Source: Vibrio vulnificus NBRC 15645 = ATCC 27562 (GTDB taxonomy: Bacteria > Pseudomonadota > Gammaproteobacteria > Enterobacterales > Vibrionaceae). From it: a stretch of 64,000 nt of DNA. The position numbers and the translations under genes were made by a program. How positions within the stretch are numbered: position 1 is the stretch's first letter; each line of letters starts with the position of its first letter. Positions 49,798 through 61,189 of this stretch are shown one piece after another. Under the pieces are notes generated by a model. That model was not told where the DNA came from and searched no databases. It saw nothing but the letters and a program-made list of their open reading frames with translations. The stretch covers positions 992,001 to 1,056,000 of the forward strand of contig NZ_CP012881.1 of the NCBI RefSeq assembly GCF_002224265.1, read 5' to 3'.

Positions 49798-50251
49798 TAA
49801 GGAAAAAGAAGTATTCGTTCTATCCTCTAAAAGCATTGTCACAGCTTTAAGTACGATAATGCTTTTAACAATAGGGTGTGGGCTAAACATATTCCTTCTG
49901 GATCAAATCATCGATATTTCGACTACCTACGGCCCATTCTACTTATGGGTGGTAATGATGGGACTTGGCGCTCTTTTGGTAACGATTCCATATGGGATGA
50001 TCATTATCCATGGTTTTAAGCACCTAAATCCAATCAATATTTTTAATGCCACGATACAGATTTTCATCGTGGCATGTTTTGGTATTTCAGAATCAAAAAT
50101 AGGAGATCTGTTCTGGGCAATAGCTTTCGCTCTCCCTGTTAGCGCCATTTATTTAATGAGCACACCGTCCTACAAAAGCTTCATAAGCTTCTACCATGAG
50201 CTAGCTCTAAGTCGTAGAGCTCATCGACGACAAGTTAAAGATCTCAAGTAA
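49790..50251 (+). CDS. Small four-helix inner membrane protein; candidate immunity protein
   Basis: A 153-residue membrane protein with four predicted helices (about 16-37, 50-75, 83-99 and 106-123) and a positively charged C-terminal tail (SRRAHRRQVKDLK), so the tail is probably cytoplasmic. The start is TTG at 49790, seven bases after GAGGAG, and the gene overlaps the preceding stop by 8 bases, which points to translational coupling. Small multi-helix membrane proteins encoded right after a membrane-active toxin are commonly its immunity protein; no homologue was identified. No plus-strand terminator is evident, since the following hairpin has its T run on the minus strand. Confidence 0.65.
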   Translation: MSSKEKEVFVLSSKSIVTALSTIMLLTIGCGLNIFLLDQIIDISTTYGPFYLWVVMMGLGALLVTIPYGMIIIHGFKHLNPINIFNATIQIFIVACFGISESKIGDLFWAIAFALPVSAIYLMSTPSYKSFISFYHELALSRRAHRRQVKDLK

Positions 50252-50273
50252 GTAGAACCACTAACTTAATTTA

Positions 50274-50303
50274 AACAAAAAAAGCCCGCTCAAATGAGCG
50301 GGC
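50274..50303 (-). terminator. Terminator of carAB
   Basis: 9-bp stem GCCCGCTCA with a 2-base centre, followed by seven T on the minus strand, about 55 bases past the carB stop. Confidence 0.85.
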
Positions 50304-50356
50304 AATGAGGTTGTCATATAAGCCGTTATAGTTATGAACTCAGGGCTTACTGATTA

Positions 50357-53300
50357 TTACGCTTTCAAACTCGCTTGCACTTGCGCGTGTAGTTCCTGAA
50401 CCGACGTCACGCTTGCTTTCGCGTCCGCCGTATGAGACATACAAGTTGCAAATGCCGCGTTAAGTGTCGTGGTGTAGTTCACTTTCTCTGCAAGTGCGCC
50501 ACGGCGTAGAACTTTCGAATCTTCAATCGCTTGACGACCAGCCGCCGTGTTCACGATGTAGGTGTATTCGTTGTTCTTGATACGGTCAAGAATGTGAGGA
50601 CGACCTTCGTGCACTTTGTTTACTAGGCGTGGGTTGATGCCCGCTTCACCTAAGATCACTGCCGTACCGTGTGTCGCATCCAGCTTGTACCCTAGTTTCA
50701 GTAGTTTAGACGCTAGGTCAACCACACGTTGCTTGTCGCCTTCGCGTACAGAAAGCAGCGCACGACCACCTTCAGGATACACATTGCCACAACCCAGTTC
50801 TGCTTTCGCATACGCTTCTGCAAAAGTTGCACCCACCCCCATCACTTCACCCGTTGAGCGCATTTCAGGGCCCAATAGTGGGTCAACGCCAGGGAACTTG
50901 TTAAATGGCAGAACCACTTCTTTTACAGAGTAGTAAGGCGGAATAATCTCTTTGGTGAAACCTTGCGATTCCAGAGACTGACCAGCCATAACTCGTGCAG
51001 CGATTTTAGCCAATGGTGCACCGGTCGCTTTCGACACGAATGGAACAGTACGTGCAGCACGAGGGTTCACTTCGATGAGGTACACTTCGTTGTCTTTTAC
51101 GGCAAACTGCGTGTTCATTAGGCCACGAACGCCCAACTCAAATGCCAGCTTTTCAACTTGCTCACGCATCTTGTCTTGGATTTCTTGGCTTAGCGTGTAA
51201 GCAGGCAGTGAACATGCAGAGTCACCTGAGTGAACACCCGCTTGCTCGATGTGCTCCATGATACCGCCAATCACCACGCGCTCACCGTCACAGATAGCGT
51301 CGATGTCGACTTCAATTGCATCGTCTAGGAAGCGATCCAGTAGAACTGGCGATTCGTTCGACACGCTAACCGCTTCGTTGAAGTAGCGACGTAGATCTTG
51401 CTCGTCATAAACGATTTCCATCGCGCGGCCACCCAGCACGTAAGATGGACGAACGACCAATGGGAAGCCAATTTCACGTGATTTCTCAACCGCTTGCTCC
51501 ATGGTGGTCACGGTTGCGTTCTCAGGCTGTAGCAGGCCTAAGCGGTCAACCGCTTGTTGGAAACGCTCACGGTCTTCCGCACGGTCGATGGCATCTGGGC
51601 TAGTACCGATAATGGGTACACCCGCCGCTTCTAGCGCACGCGCCAGTTTCAGTGGCGTTTGACCACCATACTGCACGATCACACCTTTTGGTTTTTCAAC
51701 GCGTGCAATCGCCAACACATCTTCTAGAGTAACCGGTTCAAAGTAGAGACGGTCTGAAGTGTCATAGTCGGTTGATACGGTTTCTGGGTTACAGTTCACC
51801 ATGATGGTCTCGTAACCATCTTCGCGTAGCGCTAGCGAAGCGTGTACACAGCAGTAGTCAAACTCAATACCTTGACCGATACGGTTTGGACCACCGCCCA
51901 GAACCATGATCTTTTCTTTATCGGTTGGGTTCGCTTCACACTCGTCATCATAAGATGAGTACATGTAAGCCGTATCCGACGAGAACTCTGCCGCACAGGT
52001 ATCAACGCGCTTGTATACTGGGTGGATGTCGTACTGGTCACGTAGACGACGGATTTCGCTTTCAGCCACACCGAGTAGTTTTGATAGGCGAGCGTCTGAG
52101 AAACCTTTACGCTTCATTTGACGAAGCACATCTTGAGTCAAACCAGCAAAACCACCCGCCTTCACTTGTTCTTCTAGTTTCACAATCTCTTCGATTTGAA
52201 CCAAGAACCAGCGATCAACGTTCGTTAGATTAAACACACCATCAACAGACATACCCGCACGGAATGCATCGGCAATGTACCAAATACGCTCAGCGCCCGC
52301 TTCTTTCAGCTCGTGGCGAATTTTTGTCAATGCATCAGGAGAATCAAGATCGACCATCTCGTCAAAACCTGTTGCACCCACTTCTAGACCGCGCAGTGCT
52401 TTGTGCAGTGATTCTTGTTGGTTACGGCCAATGGCCATCACTTCACCCACTGACTTCATTTGCGTCGTCAAACGGTCGTTAGCACCAGCAAATTTCTCGA
52501 AGTTGAAACGAGGGATCTTAGTCACTACGTAGTCGATGGTCGGTTCAAATGATGCTGGTGTCGCACCACCTGTGATGTCGTTTTGTAACTCATCAAGCGT
52601 GAAGCCAACTGCTAGTTTCGCTGCAATCTTCGCAATAGGGAAACCCGTTGCTTTTGACGCTAGAGCAGACGAACGAGATACACGTGGGTTCATTTCGATG
52701 ATAACCATACGGCCATCTTTCGGGTTGATACCAAACTGCACGTTTGAACCACCTGTCTCTACACCGATTTCACGAAGTACCGCTAGCGACGCATTACGCA
52801 TCAGTTGGTATTCTTTATCTGTCAACGTTTGAGCCGGTGCAACGGTGATAGAGTCACCGGTGTGAATGCCCATTGGGTCAAAGTTTTCGATAGAACAGAC
52901 GATGATACAGTTGTCCGCTTTGTCGCGAACCACTTCCATTTCGTACTCTTTCCAACCGATCAAAGATTCATCGATAAGCAGTTCATTGGTTGGCGACAGG
53001 TCAAGACCACGGCGACAGATTTCTTCGAACTCTTCTTTGTTGTACGCGATACCACCACCCGTACCACCCATGGTGAATGATGGGCGAATGATACATGGGA
53101 AGCCAACCATATCGAGCACTTTGTACGCTTCTTCCATGGTCTTAGCTGTATCAGCACGAGGACACTCTAGGCCGATAGATTTCATCGCTTTGTCGAAGCG
53201 AGAACGGTCTTCCGCTTTATCGATGGCATCGGCGGTTGCACCGATCATTTCTACGCCGAATTCCGCTAGCACACCGTGCTTTTCAAGCGCAAGCGCACAG

Positions 53301-53590
53301 TTTAGCGCCGTCTGACCACCCATGGTTGGTAGAACCGCATCTGGACGCTCTTTTTCGATAATCTTGCGTACCACTTCCCATTGAATTGGCTCGATGTAGG
53401 TCGCATCCGCCATATCTGGATCTGTCATGATGGTAGCTGGGTTCGAGTTTACTAGGATAACTCGGTAACCTTCTTCACGTAGCGCTTTACATGCTTGTGC
53501 ACCTGAGTAGTCAAACTCACAAGCCTGACCGATAACAATTGGACCAGCACCTAGGATAAGAATGCTTTGAATGTCAGTACGTTTTGGCAT
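50357..53590 (-). CDS. carB: Carbamoyl phosphate synthetase large subunit
   Basis: Makes carbamoyl phosphate from bicarbonate, two ATP and the ammonia passed from CarA, for arginine and pyrimidine synthesis. The 1077 residues show two homologous ATP-grasp halves ([13 protein letters not shown] in the first, [15 protein letters not shown] in the second), each with a biotin-carboxylase-like N-part ([33 protein letters not shown]), and a C-terminal allosteric MGS domain. It lies 16 bases downstream of carA. The C-terminal 60 residues hold the UMP/ornithine control region. Confidence 0.98.
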   Translation of the reverse strand: MPKRTDIQSILILGAGPIVIGQACEFDYSGAQACKALREEGYRVILVNSNPATIMTDPDMADATYIEPIQWEVVRKIIEKERPDAVLPTMGGQTALNCALALEKHGVLAEFGVEMIGATADAIDKAEDRSRFDKAMKSIGLECPRADTAKTMEEAYKVLDMVGFPCIIRPSFTMGGTGGGIAYNKEEFEEICRRGLDLSPTNELLIDESLIGWKEYEMEVVRDKADNCIIVCSIENFDPMGIHTGDSITVAPAQTLTDKEYQLMRNASLAVLREIGVETGGSNVQFGINPKDGRMVIIEMNPRVSRSSALASKATGFPIAKIAAKLAVGFTLDELQNDITGGATPASFEPTIDYVVTKIPRFNFEKFAGANDRLTTQMKSVGEVMAIGRNQQESLHKALRGLEVGATGFDEMVDLDSPDALTKIRHELKEAGAERIWYIADAFRAGMSVDGVFNLTNVDRWFLVQIEEIVKLEEQVKAGGFAGLTQDVLRQMKRKGFSDARLSKLLGVAESEIRRLRDQYDIHPVYKRVDTCAAEFSSDTAYMYSSYDDECEANPTDKEKIMVLGGGPNRIGQGIEFDYCCVHASLALREDGYETIMVNCNPETVSTDYDTSDRLYFEPVTLEDVLAIARVEKPKGVIVQYGGQTPLKLARALEAAGVPIIGTSPDAIDRAEDRERFQQAVDRLGLLQPENATVTTMEQAVEKSREIGFPLVVRPSYVLGGRAMEIVYDEQDLRRYFNEAVSVSNESPVLLDRFLDDAIEVDIDAICDGERVVIGGIMEHIEQAGVHSGDSACSLPAYTLSQEIQDKMREQVEKLAFELGVRGLMNTQFAVKDNEVYLIEVNPRAARTVPFVSKATGAPLAKIAARVMAGQSLESQGFTKEIIPPYYSVKEVVLPFNKFPGVDPLLGPEMRSTGEVMGVGATFAEAYAKAELGCGNVYPEGGRALLSVREGDKQRVVDLASKLLKLGYKLDATHGTAVILGEAGINPRLVNKVHEGRPHILDRIKNNEYTYIVNTAAGRQAIEDSKVLRRGALAEKVNYTTTLNAAFATCMSHTADAKASVTSVQELHAQVQASLKA

Positions 53591-53606
53591 TGTCTACTAC
53601 TCCAAA

Positions 53607-54746
53607 TTAAGCGCTGTGTTGTTTAATCAGTTCGATGAAATGGTCAAATAGCGGAGCTGCGTCGTGTGGACCAGGGCTCGCTTCTGGGTGACCTTGGAAG
53701 CTGAATGCTGGCTTGTCTGTGCGGTGAATCCCCTGCAAAGAGCCATCAAAGAGCGATACGTGAGTAGCACGTAGGTTATCTGGTAGTGTTGCTTCATCAG
53801 CGGCAAAACCGTGGTTTTGCGAAGTAATCATCACCACATTGCGGTCTAAATCTTTTACAGGATGGTTTGCACCGTGGTGACCAAACTTCATCTTCACCGT
53901 TTTCGCACCTGATGCCAACGCGAGAATTTGGTGGCCAAGACAAATACCAAATACAGGTAGGCCTTTTTCTAGGAACACTTTGGTTGCTTCAATCGCATAA
54001 GTACAAGGTTCTGGATCACCAGGGCCGTTTGATAGGAAAACACCATCTGGGTTTAGCGCTAGAACGTCTTCTGCCGACGTTTCAGCAGGCACGACCGTTA
54101 AGCGGCAGCCGCGGTCAACCAACATTCGTAAGATGTTGCGTTTTGCGCCGAAATCGTAGGCAACCACGTGATATGGCAATTCGCTGTCGTCTTTCGCTTC
54201 TGGAAGTCCACCCTCAAGCGTCCACGAACCTTGTTTCCATTGATACGCTTCTTTTGTTGTAACCTCTTTCGCAAGATCCATTCCTTTTAAACCTGGAAAT
54301 TCTTTTGCTTTCGCCAGTGCCAAAGCTTCATCTAGGTTGTTACCTGCAACGATACAACCATTTTGTGCACCTTTCTCACGCAGAATACGAGTGAGTTTAC
54401 GCGTATCAATATCAGCAATGCCGACAATGTTTTGCGATTTGAGGTAATCAGAAAGGGATTGTTCACTACGGAAGTTGGAAGCGATAAGAGGGAGATCGCG
54501 AATCACAAGGCCTTGAGCATGAATGGAAGAGGATTCTTCGTCTTCGGAAGTGGTTCCGGTATTGCCAATGTGAGGGTAAGTAAGAGTAACGATTTGCTGG
54601 GAATAAGAAGGATCAGTGAGGATTTCTTGATACCCCGTCATCGAGGTATTGAAAACGACTTCTCCAACGGAAATACCATCTGCGCCGATGGACACTCCGC
54701 GGAACACTGTCCCATCTTCCAGGACTAACAGTGCTGATTTACTCAA
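53607..54746 (-). CDS. carA: Carbamoyl phosphate synthetase small subunit, TTG start
   Basis: Glutamine amidotransferase subunit that supplies ammonia to CarB. The 379 residues have the CPSase_sm N-domain ([19 protein letters not shown]) and a class I amidotransferase domain with the catalytic Cys in FGICLGHQ and the His-x-Glu in [11 protein letters not shown]. The start is TTG at 54746, five bases after a GGAGG site; no ATG is available near, and E. coli carA also starts with TTG. Two ARG-box-like sequences abut the ribosome site. Confidence 0.97.
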   Translation of the reverse strand: MSKSALLVLEDGTVFRGVSIGADGISVGEVVFNTSMTGYQEILTDPSYSQQIVTLTYPHIGNTGTTSEDEESSSIHAQGLVIRDLPLIASNFRSEQSLSDYLKSQNIVGIADIDTRKLTRILREKGAQNGCIVAGNNLDEALALAKAKEFPGLKGMDLAKEVTTKEAYQWKQGSWTLEGGLPEAKDDSELPYHVVAYDFGAKRNILRMLVDRGCRLTVVPAETSAEDVLALNPDGVFLSNGPGDPEPCTYAIEATKVFLEKGLPVFGICLGHQILALASGAKTVKMKFGHHGANHPVKDLDRNVVMITSQNHGFAADEATLPDNLRATHVSLFDGSLQGIHRTDKPAFSFQGHPEASPGPHDAAPLFDHFIELIKQHSA

Positions 54747-54756
54747 GACAACCTCC

Positions 54757-54791
54757 AGAATAAAAATGCATAAAAAATAAATTAAACTGCA
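54757..54791 (-). promoter_or_regulatory. Pair of ARG-box-like sequences before carA
   Basis: Read against the ArgR consensus TGAATWWWWATTCA, the box at 54757-54770 (minus-strand TGCATTTTTATTCT) matches 12 of 14 and the box at 54778-54791 matches 11 of 14. Their centres are 21 bp apart, the usual spacing for an ArgR hexamer. Confidence 0.5.
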
Positions 54792-55195
54792 AATCTGCCC
54801 TATCTATCACCAGAAAAGTGTGATTTTGGGGAATTCAGACAAATTGGCGGTATTCTAAAGACACTCTTGATACATGTCAACATTTCGCTTTTAACAAAAT
54901 AGCACTTTAGAGCATCTAGGATAAAAAACAGCAAAACAGCCCCAAAAGTATAACTTTATTCAGCCTCAACCACTCAATTCATGAAAATTTTATGAAACGA
55001 GCAAAAACCAAGCAAACCCAGATCACATTTTTTATTTACACCAAAAAGCAAACGTTGCGCAAGATCCAATTACACTTACTTTCTAGCACTTCAGAACAAA
55101 ACAAAGCCAAACAACTAGAAATAACAAATTAACTCAACACCAAGAAGATAAGAACTTTGCTCAAACTTTAAGGAAAAGTAGCGCAGATAAAAGAA
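54792..55195. other. Intergenic region between carA and dapB
   Basis: About 400 A+T-rich bases with a further carA promoter likely on the minus strand; no gene that I can support. A near-palindrome ATTCATGAAAATTTTATGAA begins near 54977 but its centre spacing does not fit an ARG box. Confidence 0.45.
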
Positions 55196-55215
55196 GCGCC
55201 AGCATTGGCTGGCGC
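55196..55215 (-). terminator. Terminator of dapB
   Basis: 8-bp stem GCGCCAGC with a 4-base loop and a T-rich minus-strand tail, just past dapB. Confidence 0.65.
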
Positions 55216-55227
55216 ATAATTATTTAT

Positions 55228-56100
<873 letters not shown>

Positions 56101-56130
56101 CTATCAACTATTGCAAAGAGAGACCAGATC

Positions 56131-56532
56131 TCAAGCGAACTCTTTTAGCACTCTTTCAAGAATTGGTACGTTCGCTTCTGGAAACGGGTAACGGCTAAGT
56201 TCTGCAACCGCCACCCACGCTCCCTGTTGTCCTTCTCTACCATAAGGCTGACCGTTAAAATCCGTGACTGCGATAAAGTCAAACTTGAGTGATTTATCTG
56301 GGTAATCGTACTCTAAATGCTCAAACAGCTGTTGTTGAGTCGCCGTAATACCGATTTCTTCTTCAAGTTCACGTACCATGGCTTGCTCTATGCTTTCACC
56401 TTCTTCGACTTTGCCTCCAGGAAACTCCCAAAAGCCGCCTTTGTGTTTATCATCTGGACGCTTGGTAATGTAAACCTGGCTCTTGTCTTGATTGAAAATA
56501 ATCGCCGCAACAATATGGATACGTTTCATCAT
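56131..56532 (-). CDS. mutT: 8-oxo-dGTP diphosphatase MutT
   Basis: Hydrolyses 8-oxo-dGTP and so prevents A-to-C transversions. The 133 residues contain a complete Nudix box at residues 40-62 (G-x5-E-x7-REL-x-EE-x-G-I: GKVEEGES then RELEEEIGI). The start is the first of two adjacent ATGs at 56532, with AAGGA upstream; the second is 3 bases later. It follows secA, the order seen in E. coli. Confidence 0.96.
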   Translation of the reverse strand: MMKRIHIVAAIIFNQDKSQVYITKRPDDKHKGGFWEFPGGKVEEGESIEQAMVRELEEEIGITATQQQLFEHLEYDYPDKSLKFDFIAVTDFNGQPYGREGQQGAWVAVAELSRYPFPEANVPILERVLKEFA

Positions 56533-56541
56533 TTTTTCCTT

Positions 56542-56567
56542 AAAAAAAGAGCCGCCTAAGCGACTCT
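56542..56567 (-). terminator. Terminator between secA and mutT
   Basis: An 8-bp stem with one G-U pair is followed by seven T on the minus strand, 28 bases past the secA stop and just before the mutT ribosome site. Confidence 0.7.
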
Positions 56568-56594
56568 TAATTGATTACATTAATTAGGCTAACA

Positions 56595-59318
56595 CTAATT
56601 GATTTGACCGTGACACTGTTTGTATTTTTTGCCACTACCACAAGGGCAGGGTTCATTACGACCTACTTTACGCTCGTCACGGACCACTGGTTGGTGATGC
56701 CCTTCATCAGAGTCATCAGCAAGCTGACTTTGAGCTGAGGCATGTTGAGCTTGCGCACGACGAGCCGCTTCTTCAGCTTGTGCACGACGCTGAGCCTCCA
56801 TACGCTCGACTTCTTCTTGCTGCTGAACGCGTACTTTCGACAAAATCATCACAACATCAGATTTCAATGTTTCAAGCAAGCCTTCAAACAGCTCAAACGA
56901 CTCACGCTTGTATTCCTGTTTCGGGTTCTTTTGTGCATAGCCACGAAGATGGATACCTTGACGCAAGTGATCCATTGCCGCCAAGTGCTCTTTCCACAAT
57001 GTATCCAACGTTTGTAACATCACGGATTTTTCGAAGTTACGCAGCACTTGTGCGCCAACGACTTCTTCTTTCGCTTTGTAGACTTCAACCGCGGTATCAA
57101 TGACTTTTTCACGTAACGCTTCTTCGTAAAGCTTGTCGTCTTCTTCCAACCATTGCTTCACTGGAGCATCGATATCGAAATCGTTCTTCAGGCGTTCCTG
57201 TAGGCCTTCAAGATCCCACATGTCTTCCAATGATTGAGGTGGAATGTATTCATCGATGACACCTTGAAGCACATCAACGCGATTGTGTTCGATCATATCG
57301 CTAATGTCATCAACACTCATCAACTCATCACGTAACTCATACACCACTTTACGCTGATCATTCGCCACATCATCGTATTCAAGCAGCTGCTTACGGATAT
57401 CGAAGTTACGGCCTTCCACTTTGCGTTGCGCTTTTTCGATAGAGCGAGAAAGCATCTTAGATTCGATCGCTTCCCCTTCTTCCATACCACTTTGAATCAA
57501 TGCCGCCATACGATCCGAAGTAAAGATACGTAGTAGTGAATCTTCCATAGAAAGGTAGAAACGAGATGAACCGGCATCACCCTGACGACCTGAACGACCG
57601 CGCAGCTGGTTATCGATACGGCGAGATTCGTGACGCTCAGTACCAATGATGTGTAGACCGCCCGACTCAAGCACTTGATCGTGAACCAGCTTCCACTCAG
57701 CTTTGATTTCATCAATCTGCTCTTGCGTTGGGTTAGTCATCGATTCAACTTTCGCTTGCCAACTACCGCCTAGCACGATGTCCGTACCACGACCAGCCAT
57801 GTTGGTTGCAATGGTCACCGCCCCAGGTTTACCGGCTTCTGCAACAATTTCCGCTTCTTTTTCGTGGAACTTGGCATTTAGAACATTGTGTTTAATTTTC
57901 GCTTTCTTCAGTGCATTCGAAAGCAGCTCGGATTTCTCGATAGAAACCGTACCCACAAGTACAGGTTGACCTTTTTCTACACGCGCTTTGATGTCTTCAA
58001 TAATGGCAGCAAATTTCTCTGCTTCAGTACGGTAAACAACATCAGGCATGTCGTTACGGATCATTGGCTTGTTGGTTGGGATAACCACCGTCTCAAGACC
58101 GTAAATCGATTGGAATTCGAATGCTTCGGTGTCCGCTGTACCCGTCATACCAGACAGTTTTTCATACAGGCGGAAGTAGTTCTGGAATGTAATCGAAGCT
58201 AAGGTCTGGTTTTCGTTTTGGATCTTAACGCCTTCTTTCGCTTCAACGGCTTGGTGAAGACCTTCAGACCAACGGCGACCTGGCATTGTACGGCCAGTGT
58301 GTTCGTCAACAATCACGACTTCGCCGTCTTCGTTTACGATGTAGTCCACGTTCTTCTCAAACAGAACATGCGCACGTAATGCCGCGTTAACGTGATGCAA
58401 AAGGCTGATGTTGGTTGGAGAGTACAATGTATCTCCCTCTTCCATTAGGCCATTTTTCACCATCAACTCTTCCACAAACTCTTGGCCTGTTTCCGTTAGA
58501 TGCACTTGCTTCGATTTTTCATCGACGGTGTAGTGTCCATCACCACGATACTCTTCAGAGTCTTCTTTATCTTGCTTCTGCAATAATGGAATCAGCGCAT
58601 TGATACGCGTGTAAAGCTCAGAGCTGTCTTCAGCAGGGCCAGAAATGATAAGTGGTGTACGCGCTTCATCGATCAAGATCGAGTCCACTTCATCGACAAC
58701 GGCAAAGAAGCGTTCACGCTGAACGCGATCTTCATTGCGGAAAGCCATATTGTCACGTAGATAGTCAAAACCAAACTCGTTGTTGGTTCCGTATAGGATA
58801 TCGGCTTGGTACGCTTCTTTTTTCGCAGGATGAGGCATGTTTGGCACATTAATACCAACGGTCATTCCTAGAAACTCAAATAGAGGGCGGTTGGTTTCTG
58901 CGTCACGCTTCGCCAAGTAATCATTGACGGTAACAATGTGAACACCTTTACCAGCGAGTGCGTTAAGGTAAGCAGGAAGAGTTGCGGTTAAAGTTTTACC
59001 TTCACCCGTACGCATTTCAGCGATTTGGCCTGCATTGAGAACCATACCACCAATTAACTGAACGTCGAAATGACGCATACCGTAAACACGCTTTGATGCT
59101 TCGCGAACGGTAGCAAATGCTTCAGGTAATAGTTGATCAAGCGTTTCGCCTTGTTCTAGACGCTGGCGAAACTCAACCGTTTTTGCTTTTAATTGTTCAT
59201 CTGAGAGAGCCTCAAAGGTCGGCTCGTAGTTGTTAATCTCTTTAACAATCTTTCTAAGGCGGCGCAGTGTGCGATCGTTGCGACTACCAATCACCTTTGT
59301 CAGTAGCTTAGTTATCAT
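56595..59318 (-). CDS. secA: Preprotein translocase ATPase SecA
   Basis: Motor ATPase of the Sec translocase. The 907 residues run: DEAD motor NBD1 ([17 protein letters not shown] near 102-118, [16 protein letters not shown] near 208-223), preprotein cross-linking domain, NBD2 ([16 protein letters not shown]), helical scaffold and wing domains, a flexible linker rich in Gln/Ala/Glu, and the zinc-binding C-terminus [14 protein letters not shown]. No SecM-like arrest peptide is found just upstream; the divergent gene there is dciA. Confidence 0.98.
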   Translation of the reverse strand: MITKLLTKVIGSRNDRTLRRLRKIVKEINNYEPTFEALSDEQLKAKTVEFRQRLEQGETLDQLLPEAFATVREASKRVYGMRHFDVQLIGGMVLNAGQIAEMRTGEGKTLTATLPAYLNALAGKGVHIVTVNDYLAKRDAETNRPLFEFLGMTVGINVPNMPHPAKKEAYQADILYGTNNEFGFDYLRDNMAFRNEDRVQRERFFAVVDEVDSILIDEARTPLIISGPAEDSSELYTRINALIPLLQKQDKEDSEEYRGDGHYTVDEKSKQVHLTETGQEFVEELMVKNGLMEEGDTLYSPTNISLLHHVNAALRAHVLFEKNVDYIVNEDGEVVIVDEHTGRTMPGRRWSEGLHQAVEAKEGVKIQNENQTLASITFQNYFRLYEKLSGMTGTADTEAFEFQSIYGLETVVIPTNKPMIRNDMPDVVYRTEAEKFAAIIEDIKARVEKGQPVLVGTVSIEKSELLSNALKKAKIKHNVLNAKFHEKEAEIVAEAGKPGAVTIATNMAGRGTDIVLGGSWQAKVESMTNPTQEQIDEIKAEWKLVHDQVLESGGLHIIGTERHESRRIDNQLRGRSGRQGDAGSSRFYLSMEDSLLRIFTSDRMAALIQSGMEEGEAIESKMLSRSIEKAQRKVEGRNFDIRKQLLEYDDVANDQRKVVYELRDELMSVDDISDMIEHNRVDVLQGVIDEYIPPQSLEDMWDLEGLQERLKNDFDIDAPVKQWLEEDDKLYEEALREKVIDTAVEVYKAKEEVVGAQVLRNFEKSVMLQTLDTLWKEHLAAMDHLRQGIHLRGYAQKNPKQEYKRESFELFEGLLETLKSDVVMILSKVRVQQQEEVERMEAQRRAQAEEAARRAQAQHASAQSQLADDSDEGHHQPVVRDERKVGRNEPCPCGSGKKYKQCHGQIN

Positions 59319-59649
59319 TTCTTATGAATCTCTCTTTGTTAGACCATTTCGGCCTACGATAAATGCCTTCAGTCTCTACCAGTTTTAAACTAAGGATACT
59401 GAGATAAATCATGTAACTCAGATATTGTACTGACGAGCTATTTTTTCAAGGCTAAGGTGGCAAATAATGTCGTCTAGTGTAAGGATTTTTCGTTAAGACA
59501 ACCATCACAAACCCCATTTGTTTGAAGCGCTTTGAAGTTTTTATTGTTATTGGCGATGGATTCACCAGTGAAATAACGCCAAAGCAACTTGAAGCAGGCT
59601 TAAGTGGTAACTTAGAATGCATGTATGGATGTTTTTTTAGGTGCCTATC
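59319..59649. other. Divergent promoter region of secA and dciA
   Basis: About 330 bases with the start regions of secA (minus) and dciA (plus). No secM-like leader gene and no recognised operator. Confidence 0.5.
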
Positions 59650-60108
59650 ATGCGTGATCATCGCCCCACCTCAACACAAGAACTTATTGACGGTAGCGGT
59701 AGCTCGCTACAAAAGATCCAGCATCATGCATGCGAGATACTCGAGTTGAATAAAGTGTTAGCAGAATTGCTGCCAAATGGGACGGCACAGCATTGCCGAG
59801 CGGCAAATTTACGTCAGGGATGTTTGATCCTCGATGTCGCTAGCGCGGCGATCAAAATGAAGGTTGATTACGATCGTTTGACGATCCTGAATGCTTTACG
59901 CTCTCGTGGATTTGCTAAATTAATGGCCATCGAAGTTCGCATTAATCCCGGTCTATATCAGCAAAAAGCGCCTAAGGATCAAAAGAAGCGCGAGCCGATC
60001 TCGCAAAATGCTGCAAATGCTTTAACTATGATTGCCGAAATGGCACCGCCAAAAGTGAAAGCTCGTCTCGAGCGATTGGCTGCAATGGCAGAGAAGAAAT
60101 CGAGTTGA
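59650..60108 (+). CDS. dciA: DciA family helicase-operator protein (DUF721)
   Basis: A 152-residue DUF721 protein. DciA is the ancestral loader/operator of the replicative helicase DnaB in bacteria that lack DnaC or DnaI; the V. cholerae protein has been studied. The N-terminal KH-like domain contains LRQGCLILDVASAAIKMKVDYDRLTILNALRSRGFAKLMAIEVRINP (from about residue 52); the lysine-rich C-terminal part is probably flexible. Start at ATG 59650; a GTG three codons upstream is possible. It occupies the place of secM in the E. coli order. Confidence 0.85.
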   Translation: MRDHRPTSTQELIDGSGSSLQKIQHHACEILELNKVLAELLPNGTAQHCRAANLRQGCLILDVASAAIKMKVDYDRLTILNALRSRGFAKLMAIEVRINPGLYQQKAPKDQKKREPISQNAANALTMIAEMAPPKVKARLERLAAMAEKKSS

Positions 60109-60130
60109 ACTTTGATTTGTTAACAAAGCA

Positions 60131-60156
60131 AAAAGCCAGACATCTGTCTGGCTTTT
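60131..60156. terminator. Bidirectional terminator between dciA and lpxC
   Basis: A perfect 11-bp stem AAAAGCCAGAC with a 4-base loop, with T on both ends, between converging dciA and lpxC. Confidence 0.92.
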
Positions 60157-60173
60157 CTTTATTCATTCGCTTG

Positions 60174-61091
60174 TTACGCTAAAACCATATTCGGTTCGGC
60201 AAAGGCAACTGGAGAACCAACTTCTTCTTCAAACGTTGTCCATTCCCAAGCTTCTTGGTCTGCCAACACTGCACGTAGCAACTGGTTATTTAAACCATGT
60301 CCGGATTTGTATGCGCGGAACTCACCAATAATCGCATGACCACACATGTAAAGGTCACCGATCGCATCCAACACTTTGTGCGTAACAAATTCGTTTTCGA
60401 AACGAAGGCCTTCTTCGTTAAGAATGCGGTAATCATCCAACACAATCGCGTTGTCAAAGCTACCACCCAGCACTAAATTTTGTGACTGGAGATATTCAAT
60501 GTCACGCATAAAACCAAAAGTACGTGCACGAGAGATTTCACGAACAAAACCTTGCGTTGAGAAATCGAACAACAGACGCTGCTCATCAGAATCGATTGCA
60601 GGGTGGTTAAACTCGATTTCAAAATCCATGCGGAAACCATTAAATGGAACAAATTCAGCCCACTTGTCACCGTCTTCAAAACGAACTGGTTTCTTAATGC
60701 GGATAAAACGCTTCGCTGCATTTTGTGTCTCAATGCCTGCTTGCTGAAGCAAGTAAACAAATGGACTTGCGCTGCCATCCATAATTGGAATTTCAGGTGC
60801 ATCAACTTCAATGATGATGTTGTCGATCCCCATACCCGCAAGCGCTGCGTTCAAATGCTCAACTGTAGAGATACGAACGCCTGCATCATTAACGAGTGCA
60901 GTACACAACATAGTGTCACGAACAGAAGCAGGATCAGCAGGAAAATCTACCGCAGGCGTTAGATCAGTGCGGCGATAAATAATGCCAGTGTTTGCAGCTG
61001 CAGGGCGAAGAGTTAATGTGACTTTACGACCAGAGTGGAGACCCACACCAGTTGTTTTCACAATTTCTTTCAGAGTACGTTGTCTGATCAT
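60174..61091 (-). CDS. lpxC: UDP-3-O-acyl-N-acetylglucosamine deacetylase LpxC
   Basis: Zinc deacetylase that commits to lipid A synthesis. The 305 residues carry zinc ligand H79 in TVEHLNAAL and the second zinc motif [10 protein letters not shown] (about H239 and D243), plus the catalytic SGHG near residue 264-267. It ends the dcw run ftsQ-ftsA-ftsZ-lpxC as in E. coli, with about 100 bases between ftsZ and lpxC. The C-terminus is a common target for FtsH-dependent turnover in enterobacteria; whether that applies here is not visible. Confidence 0.98.
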   Translation of the reverse strand: MIRQRTLKEIVKTTGVGLHSGRKVTLTLRPAAANTGIIYRRTDLTPAVDFPADPASVRDTMLCTALVNDAGVRISTVEHLNAALAGMGIDNIIIEVDAPEIPIMDGSASPFVYLLQQAGIETQNAAKRFIRIKKPVRFEDGDKWAEFVPFNGFRMDFEIEFNHPAIDSDEQRLLFDFSTQGFVREISRARTFGFMRDIEYLQSQNLVLGGSFDNAIVLDDYRILNEEGLRFENEFVTHKVLDAIGDLYMCGHAIIGEFRAYKSGHGLNNQLLRAVLADQEAWEWTTFEEEVGSPVAFAEPNMVLA

Positions 61092-61189
61092 CTGATTGCC
61101 TCTTTGAAGTGCTACAAATCACGGTCGTCTAAGACGCCGACCGTGAATGCTACCACAATTTTGAACAGTGTCAAATTTGTGCCTGAATA

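Noticed and set aside
54977..54996. Near-palindrome as an additional ARG box
   Set aside because: The arms are in the wrong register for TGAATWWWWATTCA and no second box is at 21 bp.
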